Positions 56,501 through 64,000 of a stretch of DNA of 64,000 nucleotides are shown here, in pieces. The position numbers and the translations under genes were made by a program. The first letter of the stretch is position 1; the number at the start of each line of letters is the position of its first letter. Source of the stretch: Paratrimastix pyriformis (taxonomy: Eukaryota > Preaxostyla > Paratrimastigidae); NCBI GenBank assembly GCA_027972325.1, contig JAPMOS010000079.1:1-64000 (forward strand), in the 5' to 3' direction. The notes under the pieces were generated by a model that worked only from the letters and a program-made list of their open reading frames with translations, made no database searches and had not been told where the DNA came from.

Positions 56501-59500
56501 TGGTCTGTGGTCTGTGGTCTGTGGTCTGTGGTCTGTGGTCTGTGGTCTGTGGTCTGTGGTCTGTGGTCTGTGGTCTGTGGGCTGGGCGGGGGCGGGGGCG
56601 GGGGGCGGGGCGGGGCGGCGGGGCCGCCTGGGCAGGGAGGACCCGCTCTACCAGGTGCCGCTGCGGGCCCGGGTGGAGGCCTTCGAGGGGAAGCACAAGC
56701 GGGACGTGCTGGCCCTGCTGGCGCCCCCCGCACAGGACGACGCGCCCGCCGACGCCTCCGCTGAGGGCGCCGAGCCCGACAGCAGCGCCAGGGACAAGGA
56801 CAAGGGTCCGGCCACCACACCTCCGTTCCCCGGACAGGCCGCTCTCCCTGGGGGCATGCTTTTGACGAGAGGGGCGTGCTTTGACGAGGGGGCGTGCTTT
56901 TGACGAGGGGGCGTGCTTTTGACGAGGGGGCGTGCTTTTGACGAGGGTTGGTCTGACGAGGCCTCCTCGGGTCACTGGGGCTGCGTGGGCTGCGTGGGCG
57001 TGCCCCGTGTGTGCCCCGTGTGTGCCGTGGGCCCTTTTGCTGCAGCCGGGGCGCCCAAGTGCTCCGCCCGGCTGGTGAGCCTGCCCTACGACGAGCCCCC
57101 GCACGTCCTCCTGGGCCGCGCCCTGCAGGCCCTCTCGCCCCTCGTCCCCCGTGCCGGTCTGCTGCCGCCTTGCCGGGCCATCGGGAGCTGGGGGGGGGGG
57201 GGGGGGGGGGCTGCCTGGAGGCGGAAATGACATCGGCACGGCCGGGATGGGGGTTCCCGGGTGTCGGCGCGTGGCTCATGCGGTTCGGGCGGGGCTGTGG
57301 GGCTGTGGGGCTGCGGGGCTGGGCCGCCCAGAGCACGTCGAGGGCGGCTACGGGGATGTGTCGCCCCTCTGGCGGACCCTGGGGGCCAGCCGGCACTACT
57401 GCCCGGTGACCCTCCACGACCGGGGCATCCTCCGCCCGGGCGACACGAAGGACCACTGCGTCCGCTACATGGTCCGCCCCACCCTCGCCGGGCCCTGATG
57501 CCAGATACCAGATGCCAGATGCCCGTGTCCATGCCCGTGCCCATGCCCGTGCCCGTGTCCATTCCCGTGTCCATGTCCATGCCCGTGCCCGTGCCCGTGC
57601 CCGTGTCCATGCCCCTGATGCTCACACCGCCGCCGCCGCGCCTCCCTTCGGGCAGCACCGGGTGTACCTGCTCGGGGGCGAGGACGAGGAGCGCCGCTTC
57701 ATGGCGGCCCCCGAGTTCTACAGCCGTCCCGTGGCCGCCGTGCCCCGGCCCCGGCTGCTGGTGCTGGGCTACCACGGCTCGGGCAAGGTCGCCACACGCC
57801 CCAGTCCCACGCCCCACGCCCGCTCGCGCCTTGCCCGCTGCCCGGGGCGCCCTTTCTGATCGCGGGGCCGCTTTGGGGTGGGCGGCCATCCCCTGGGGCG
57901 GGGCGGGCAGTCGGCCATTGCGAGCATCCTGGCGCAGCACCTGGGGGTGCCCCTGGTGACCCCCGAGCTGATCGCCCGTCTGCGGGCCGCCGAGGGGGCC
58001 GCCAAGGAGGAGGCTGCCCGGCGGGAGCGCATGCTGCGGGTGCCCCGGCGGCCCCCGCCCGCCGCCCCCAAGCCCAAGCCGGCCGACGGGGCCAACGAGG
58101 GCGAGGAGGCCGCCGCCGGGGATGGCGCCGATGAGGATGCCCAGCAGGAGGCCGCACCCGACGAGGCCGCCCCCGAGGCCGAGGCCGAGCCGCCCGTCGT
58201 CTTCCCCGCCCTGCGGGCCCTCCTCGCGGCCCCCGTCCGTCAGGCCGCCCGCATCCACCAGCCGCGGCCCGCCAAGCGCCCCCCGCCCACTCGCCTCACC
58301 CGGCTGCCTCTTGTCTGTGGACTGGGGGCTGGGGGCTGGGGGCCGCCTCTTGTCTGTGGGCTGGGGACTGGGGACTGGGGGCTGGGGACTGGGGACCAGG
58401 ACGGCTACGTGCTGGACGGGTTCCCCTCCAACGAGGACGAGCTGACGGCCCTCCTCCAGACAGGTCCGGCCGTCTCGCCCCTCCATCTCATCTCGTCATC
58501 ACATCCCATTCCAGCCCATCCCAGCCCATCCCAGCCCATCCCATGCCCCGCCCCCCCTTGGTCGCTGCCCTGCTCACTCCGCTGGCGGTCGGCTGCCCCC
58601 GGGCGCAGGGCTGTGCCCCGAGGCGGTCCTGTCGCTGGTCTGCGAGCGCGAGACGGCCGTGCGGCGGCTCTTCCGCGAGGAGGCGCTCCCCCCCAAGAAG
58701 CCGCCCCCGCCCCCGAAACCCTTCGTGCCCCCCTGGCGCCGCAAGATCGTCCCCGGTCCGCGCGCCGCGCCTCATCGACCCCCCCCCCCCCCCGATGCCC
58801 CGCGGGGTGGCCGGCGGATGGTCGCTCACCTGGCGGCCTGGCGAATGCGCGCCCTCGTCTGGCGCCCTTTGGGGCCGCTTGGGGCGGGTGTGCAGAGGGC
58901 GAGGAGGCCCCCGAGGAGGCCGCCCCCGAGGGCGACGAGGACCCGGAGGCCGAGCGGAAGCAGGCCCGCGCCGACCAGGAGGCCCAGATCACCGAGGCGT
59001 CCGCTCCCGCCGCCCCGCCGTCCCGTAATCCCCCCTGTCGCCTCCCTCCCTCCCTCCCCTCGTCCTGCTCACCGCCAATGCCGCCACGGCCCCGGTTCCA
59101 TCGCGTCGGCTGGGGTTGCGGTCTGGGGTGGGCAGCTACCAGGCCTCGGTGGAGGCCACCAGCGGGCAGCTGATCCCGCCCCTGGCCGCGGCCCGGGTGC
59201 CCGTGCGCCAGGTGCCCACCGACCGGACCTTCCCCACCGTCCTCGGCTACGTCCGCCACGCCCTGCGCCACGTCCTCGACGGCCCCCGCGCCCCCGTCGC
59301 AGCCGTGCCTCCGCAGTACGGCCGTCCACCCGCGCCCGCGCCCGCGCCCGCGCCCGCCGCCCAAGCAGCCGCACCCGCTGCTGCGGCCCCGGCGGCCCCG
59401 GCTCCGATCCCCACGGCTGCGGCCCCTGATCAGCAGGCGCCGGGCAGCTGGGAGGAGCCGACGGAGCCCACCGGGAGCGGCTGGTTCGACGGGGCCCGGC

Positions 59501-62500
59501 CGTCCATCCTGACGCACGCCTTCGCCGTGCCCAGCGAGCTGGCCGCCCACTGGCGGGCCGCCGGCATGAAGCGCATCAGCCCCCGCTTCGGCCAGGTCGG
59601 AATCGCGCCCCTGCCCTGTGCCCTCTGTGCCCTCTGTGCCCTCTGTGCCCTCCCTCTGTGCCCTCTGTGCCCTCTGTGCCCTCTGTGCCCTCTGTGCCCT
59701 CTGTGCCCTCTGTGCCCTCTGTGCCCTCTGTGCCCTCTGTGCCCTCTGTGCCCTCTGTGCCCTCTGTGCCCTCTGTGCCCTCTGTGCCCTGCCCTTCCCT
59801 GTCCTGCCTCCGCAGGTCATGGTTCGGCTGCTGACTTCCCGCTGCCCGTGGGATGGCTGGGGTGGCCGCGCAGTGGTGCCCGGTCTGCATGGGGGCGGCC
59901 CCGCTGCTGCGGCGGTGGCTGCTGTCGGACGAGACGGAGGCCTTCGAGGCGGCCGATCCCACCGGGCGGGCCCTCTGTCAGGCGGCCCTCTCCGAGTGCG
60001 ACCCGATGGCCCTCACCACCGCCCGGGTCTGCGCGCCCCTCCCTCCCTCGCCCGCCCACCCCATGACCCGCCCCACGCTTCATTCTGCCCGTCCCCCCCC
60101 TCCCTCCCTGCCTGCCGGCACTGGTTTGGGTTGCGGTGGGCAGCGTGTGCTCAAGCTGCGCCAGCGACGCCTTGCCGCGGCGGCCCGGCTGGCTCGGCAG
60201 CAGCCGCCCACGGCCCAGCGGGCCCTGACGGCGCTGGGGCACATCGAGCAGGACGACATGCCGCCCCTGGGGCCGCCCGCCCCGCCCACCTGGGTCTGCG
60301 TGGGCCACGCGCTCTACCCATGCTGCTCGGCGCTGCACCGGCGCGAGCTGCTGGCCGACCCGCGCCGCTACGTCGACCCGGCCGCCCCCAGCCTCTACCC
60401 CGGCCACCCGGCCGCCTGCGCCCCACCTCCCTCGGGCCCCGCCCCCTCGGCCCCGGCGGGCCCCTCGGCCGCCTCGTCGGGCCATCCGGCTGCCGGGTAC
60501 GATGATGGGCGGCCCCGCTACCTGACCATGGACTGGCGCCGGCTGCCCCCCGTGCCGGCCAGGCCCCTGCCGCCCCCCCTCGGCACTTGCACCCACGTCG
60601 CCCCCACGGCCGCCGTCTGCGGCCCCCCCAAGGCGGGTCCGTCGCCCGCCCCACGCCAGCTTCACCCGTCCTCCCATCCCGACTGGCCCTGCTCAAGAGC
60701 ATGATGCCCCATGCCCCATGCCCCATGTCCACCTGACCCCCGCCTGCAGGCAAGACGGGCGTTGCCCGGCGGCTGGCGAAGGACTTCGGGGCGTGCCTGG
60801 TGACCCTGGCCACGGCCATCGAGGCGGCCATCGCCCTCGGGGGCGCCCTCGGCCGCGCGGTCCGCTGTCCCCGTGCCCGTCGTGCCCGCCGTGCCCTTGT
60901 ATGGGCGCCTCATATGGGCTCACATGGCTCACATGGCTCACATGGCTCACATGGCTCACATGGCTCAAATGGTTCACATGGCTCACATGCCTCCGTTTCG
61001 CTTGCCCGCGGGCAGATTGAGGGCCACCTGCGCCAGGGGCAGGCCGTCCCGGACGGGTTGGGCCTGGAGGCCCTCGTGGCCTACCTCTCCAGGCCGACCC
61101 TCCGCCAGCGCGGGTCTGCGCCCACTGCCCCCCCCCCCCCCCCCCCCCCCGACGGCCGGCAGGGCGGCCGCCCGGCGAGGTGCTCCCCCCCCCCCCCCCC
61201 CCCCCCCCCACCTCAGTCCCTGCCGGCACGGCCTGATGATGTCGGCCTGACGTGTGGGCGGGCAGGTGGGTGCTGGACGGGTACCCGGCGACCGTCGAGC
61301 AGGCTCGCCTCCTCGAGGCTGCCGGCTGCGCCCCGCCGATGGCTCGCTGCCCGTGGCGCCCTTCGCCCCCGCCTGCGTGGTGGTCATCGACGTCCCCCTC
61401 GAGGTGGTCCGTCGCCCCGCCCCGCCCCGCACCCCGCCATCCCGGCCCTGCCGGCCCTGTCGCCACACTGCCCTGCTGGCCCCCGACCCGACCTTGGGTT
61501 GCCTCTGTGGGGCGTGGCGCGGGCTGTCTGCAGTCGCTGAAGCGGGCCTGCCTGCCTGCCGAGAGCGGGCCCGGGCTGCCCGACGAGGCCCTCGACACGG
61601 CCCTCCTGGACGCCCCCGACGAGGCCGCCGCCCGGGCCGAGCGGGCGCTGCTGCAGCTCGAGGAGGACCCCCTCGCCAGCACCCGGCTCCGGTTCAACAC
61701 CCACCAGGTCCACGGGGCCGCCCTGGCCGACCACTACAAGGCCACCCGCTGCGGGGCCGCCCTGGTGCTCATCGACGGCACCCGCAGCCACTGGAAGGTC
61801 CGCCCCGCCCCTCCACGGCACCCCTGCCTCACGGCTTCACCCCGACGGCTCGCCCCCCCTCACCCTCGCGCCCTGGCGGGCCCCGCGTTGCCTGCTGTGC
61901 CTCTGCCTGCCTGCCCAGATCCAGGCTGAGGCCCGCCACGCCCTTGCCCGGTCGCTGGCCCACCGCCGTGCCGTGGCCCAGTCGCAGGCCCTGGGGACGC
62001 CCGCCCGGCTGCACGGGGTGGGGCTGCGGCCCGAGTTCCTGGCGGCCCACCGGAGCCGCTTCGGGGTCTACTGCCCCGTCCGCTGGGTGGCCGACCACTG
62101 CCTCACCCACAGCATCGAGCGGGCCGCCGCGGCCGGGGACGACCCGCTCCGGTACGGGGTCCTCTGGCGCGAGCGGGTCCTCTACGCCAGCAGCCGGGAG
62201 GCCCTCCGTGCCCTGATGGCCGACCCGGCCCGCTACACGGTGGGCTGGGCCCTGCCGCCCCTGGTGCCCTACCGCATCCAGACGGCCACCCTGCCGCCCC
62301 GGGACGCCTTCCAGCCTGCCTCGGCCTTCGCCGCGCCCACGCCCGCCCAGGAGGGGCTGCCCGCCGCATACCGCGGCTTCTGCCCGGTCGCCCTGGCCGA
62401 TGCCGGGCCCCGCCTCGCCCGGGTCCACCAGCCCGAGGCCCTCGTCCAGGGTCCGCCCCCCTCCCTCCCCCCTCCCTCCCCTCCCCCCCGGCCTCGTCTC

Positions 62501-63156
62501 GCTCCCCCTGCTTTCCGCCACGGGACGTCCCCTGATCCGGGGGTGGGGCCACGGCTCTGGGGGGGGGCGCGCGCAGGTCGGCCCGAGCACAGCGTGGCCT
62601 ACCGCGGGCAGCTCTTCTTCTGCAGCACGGCGGAGGCCCTGGAGCGGTTCATGGCGACCCCCTGGCGGTTCGTCGACCTGCGGATGCCCCGCAAGGTGCC
62701 CCCGCCCGCGGCCCCCATCGCCCTGGGCGACCTGGGTTCGGCACACGGCTTCCTCGAGCAGACCCTCGGCCCAGTGGTCCGCCCGCCCGCCCGCCCGCCC
62801 GCCCGCCCAGCTCCCTCCGCCCCGGCCGCCGCTCACGGGCGGTTTGGTCGTCGGTCTGTGGGGGCGCCACGTGGGGAGGGCAGCTGACGGAGGCGCTGCT
62901 TGAGGTTGGGCAGCGGCGGCCGCTCGTGCCCTTCCACCGGCCCGTCGAGAGCGCCCTCAAGCTGGTCGCCCTGGCCATCCGCGCCCGGGACGGGGCCCTC
63001 TCGGCCCGCCAGCAGGCCCGGGCCCGGGCCGCCTACGAGGAGTTCCTCCAGTGCACCGAGCTGGCCCAGCGCATCCGCCAGGCGGGCCACGGCGAGGGCA
63101 GGGGCGACCGCTTCGACGCCCTCGCCACGGACCCCCTCGACCGCTTCCTCCAGTGA
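47631..63156 (+). CDS. AK9: Adenylate kinase 9 with N-terminal EF-hand-like region
   Basis: A giant multi-domain nucleoside-phosphate kinase, typical of flagellated eukaryotes. The N-terminal exons (48050-48620) read [27 protein letters not shown] and [15 protein letters not shown]. This is an EF-hand-like block seen in flagellar proteins but not at the start of human AK9. Four kinase P-loops follow: GPPGSGRTS (49650s, Arg in place of Lys), GPPLSGKST (55240s), GYHGSGKS (57770s, split by an intron) and GPPKAGKTG (60620-60750). Substrate-side VLDGLP, LLDGCP, VLDGFP and VLDGYP lie at about 49981, 56255, 58410 and 61267. AK9-type CPV modules occur near 54466, 57400, 59880, 62070 and 62380. The end, [18 protein letters not shown] and [14 protein letters not shown], matches the AK9 C-terminus. 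Stop at 63156. Start and first two exons are tentative. Confidence 0.88.
50312..50550. repeat. (CATC)n microsatellite in an AK9 intron
   Basis: About 60 tetranucleotide units with five CACC interruptions. Open frames give Ile-His-Pro-Ser and Trp-Met-Asp repeats that are not genes. Confidence 0.95.
51322..51450. repeat. 10-bp minisatellite CCCCCTCTCG in an AK9 intron, about 12-13 copies
   Basis: Begins 15-20 bases after the donor of the exon ending AFPRPSK and is the intron's main content. Confidence 0.93.
52160..52242. repeat. (CCACG)n in an AK9 intron
   Basis: About 15 pentamer copies turning into GCCTC at the end, starting soon after the donor of the exon ending PADAETG. Confidence 0.93.
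53225..53290. repeat. CCTTGCCTG repeat in an AK9 intron
   Basis: About six to seven copies of the 9-base unit, decaying to CCTG. Confidence 0.88.
53478..53523. repeat. (CCAG)n in an AK9 intron
   Basis: About ten tetramer units with CCGG variants, a few bases after the donor of the exon ending CSRHGK. Confidence 0.88.
53800..53912. repeat. 22-bp minisatellite in an AK9 intron, five copies
   Basis: Unit CATTGGTGGTGGCGTTGGATGG. It is purine/T-rich, unlike the pyrimidine-rich arrays in the other introns of this gene. Confidence 0.92.
54210..54302. repeat. (GCCTC)n in an AK9 intron
   Basis: About 18 perfect pentamers, beginning soon after the exon ending LEAFTK. Confidence 0.95.
54575..54690. 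repeat. 8-bp repeat CGCCCTGT in an AK9 intron
   Basis: About 12 copies followed by GCCATGCC and GCACC variants. It separates the exon RGRLYLLSS from the exon [10 protein letters not shown]. Confidence 0.92.
55465..55513. repeat. GGGCTGT repeat before an AK9 acceptor
   Basis: About six copies of GGGCTGT(G) with one GGACTGT, ending at the CAG acceptor of exon AIAEARQRD. Confidence 0.85.
56494..56581. repeat. 7-bp repeat GGTCTGT: tandem copies of a 5' splice site
   Basis: About 12 perfect copies of GGTCTGT. The unit equals the last exon base plus the GTCTGT donor used throughout the window, so every copy is a potential 5' splice site. Confidence 0.93.
56855..56950. repeat. 19-bp minisatellite in an AK9 intron
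   Basis: About five copies of GGGGGCGTGCTTTTGACGA with small variants. Confidence 0.88.
57515..57615. repeat. GTGCCC/GTGTCCAT hexamer-type repeat in an AK9 intron
   Basis: Imperfect CCCGTG and CCATGC units between the exon ending DHCVRYM and the exon beginning HRVYLLGG. Confidence 0.85.
58312..58400. repeat. GACTGGGG/GCTGGGG repeat before an AK9 acceptor
   Basis: Imperfect 7-8 base units ending at the acceptor of exon [10 protein letters not shown]. Confidence 0.87.
59613..59796. repeat. 9-bp minisatellite CCCTCTGTG in an AK9 intron, about 19 copies
   Basis: Nearly perfect array filling the intron between exon RISPRFGQ and the exon with AAQWCPVC. Confidence 0.95.
60908..60985. repeat. 9-bp minisatellite TCACATGGC in an AK9 intron
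   Basis: About eight copies, with one CAAATGGT variant, before the acceptor of exon IEGHLRQGQ. Confidence 0.92.
61128..61209. repeat. Two C homopolymers (23 and 25 bases) in one AK9 intron
   Basis: C runs at 61128-61150 and 61185-61209, with 34 bases between them. Confidence 0.9.
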
Positions 63157-63357
63157 GGCGACGGGCCGCCCCGGCCGCCACCCACGCCCCCCCGCGCCCT
63201 CCCCTCCCCTCCCCCTGCGCATCCCTCCCCTCCCCTCCCTTGCACATCCCCCTCCCCTCCCCTGCGCCTCTCCCCCCGCCCCCCCGTCCTCTCTCCCATC
63301 GCGCCAAGGGCTGCGGGTGGGGGGCCGCCCGCATGTATTCGTCGAATCGATGGCCAC

Positions 63358-63404
<47 letters not shown>

Positions 63405-63734
63405 TTCGGTTTGCACTGCCCTTCACCCTCAGCCTCACCCTCAGCAAGACGGCGAGCAACGCCCACGTGTTCCCGTGCCTGACGGGGGGGGGGCTGTCGA
63501 GGCGGGCGAGGATGAGGGGCGGGACCAGAGGGAGCATCCAAGGCTTCCCGTCCCGCCCGGCGCGTCTCTTGAGGGGAACCCCGCCAGCCAGCAGACCCCA
63601 CAGAAGAGGGCGTACGGAGCAGAAGAGGAAGGGGGGGCTACCGCCCGGGGCCCCGGAGGGGGAGTGAGAGGGGGGAGGTGGAGAGGGAGAGAGCCACGAG
63701 GCCCCCAAGCGGATGTGCAGGGCGACGAGGCCCC
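63157..63734. other. Convergent 3' spacer
   Basis: Pyrimidine-rich CCTCCCC stretches (63200-63300), a (CTGG)n array, and purine-rich sequence near 63600-63720. It carries the 3' flanks of AK9 (+) and the last gene (-). No gene seen. Confidence 0.5.
63360..63405. repeat. (CTGG)n microsatellite
   Basis: About 11 tetramer units. Confidence 0.92.
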
Positions 63735-63882
63735 TTAGCGGATGTGCAGGGCCACGAGGGCCCCCAGGTCGATCTGAGCGTAGGGGAACTGGCTCAGGGC
63801 CAGCCGGACGCCCTCCCAGATGCCCGCCAGCTCCCGATCGGCCTCGGCCTCGCCCCGGCCCACCAGCACCGCCCGGGGCACT
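63735..63882 (-). CDS. 3' terminal exon of an unrecognised gene (partial)
   Basis: On the minus strand a likely acceptor (GGGCCCAG near 63883) opens an exon reading PRAVLVGRGEAEADRELAG, then LALSQFPYAQIDLGALVALH and IR before a TAA stop at 63735. It looks like the well-folded C-terminal end of a protein, but I cannot name it. The rest of the gene lies beyond base 64000. It is convergent with AK9. Confidence 0.55.
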
Positions 63883-63942
63883 GGGCCCAGCCCCCGGTGG
63901 GTTGTGTGAATGGAGAGCCAGGCGGCAGATTCGAAGCCCGGC

Positions 63943-64000
63943 GGGGACAGGGGACAGGGGACAGGGGACAGGGGACAGGGGACAGGGGACAGGGGACAGG
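63943..64000. repeat. 10-bp minisatellite GGGGACAGGG/GACAG at window edge
   Basis: At least five copies of a GGGGACA unit running off the right edge. Probably in an intron of the partial minus-strand gene. Confidence 0.9.

Overview
This is a chromosome end from a GC-rich, intron-rich eukaryote. It opens at base 1 with a CCCTAA (TTAGGG) telomere, followed by two nested subtelomeric satellites (to about 1239). The genes after that are ordinary, densely packed eukaryotic genes. I see no bacterial operons, no rRNA, no CRISPR and no virus-derived element. The gene set (kinesin-8, adenylate kinase 9, a centrosomin N-motif protein, Rab18, GSK3, EF-2) fits a free-living flagellated protist. I cannot name the species from sequence alone.

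Layout, left to right (strand in brackets): telomere and satellites 1-1239; kinesin-8/KIF19-like motor (-) 1464-9331; a complete-looking pogo-type DNA transposon 9417-11468 just upstream of the kinesin start; an RS-rich coiled-coil gene (-) 11852-14641, divergent from a second coiled-coil gene (+) 14838-18483; Rab18 (-) 18595-19764; a GPALPP1/DUF3752-like gene (-) 20061-21319, divergent from a small unrecognised gene (+) 21404-22014; elongation factor 2 (-) 22346-25394; a leucine-rich-repeat gene (-) 25809-27118; a repeat-rich spacer; a small helical protein (-) 28088-28976, divergent from GSK3 (+) 29036-30971; a large unrecognised gene (+) 32839-40801; a PHD-finger gene (+) 41130-43806; a centrosomin-motif gene (-) 43954-47328, divergent from a giant adenylate kinase 9 gene (+) 47631-63156; and the 3' end of a gene (-) at 63735-63882.

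Most genes had to be read as spliced exons. In about 40 introns that I joined by eye using conserved protein sequence, the 5' splice site is almost always GT-pyrimidine (GTCCG, GTCTG, GTTTG) rather than GTRAGT. Acceptors are ordinary CAG/TAG. Many introns are only 25-60 bases. The long ones, above all in the AK9 and 32.8-40.8 kb genes, are filled by tandem repeats that differ from intron to intron and stop at the splice sites. Several genes start in divergent pairs 60-300 bases apart, which suggests shared promoters.

Exon edges are exact where conserved families guided them (EF-2, Rab18, GSK3, LRR gene, Cnn motif, PHD start). They are approximate in the Pro/Ala-rich tails, the two coiled-coil genes, the large unrecognised gene and the AK9 5' end.
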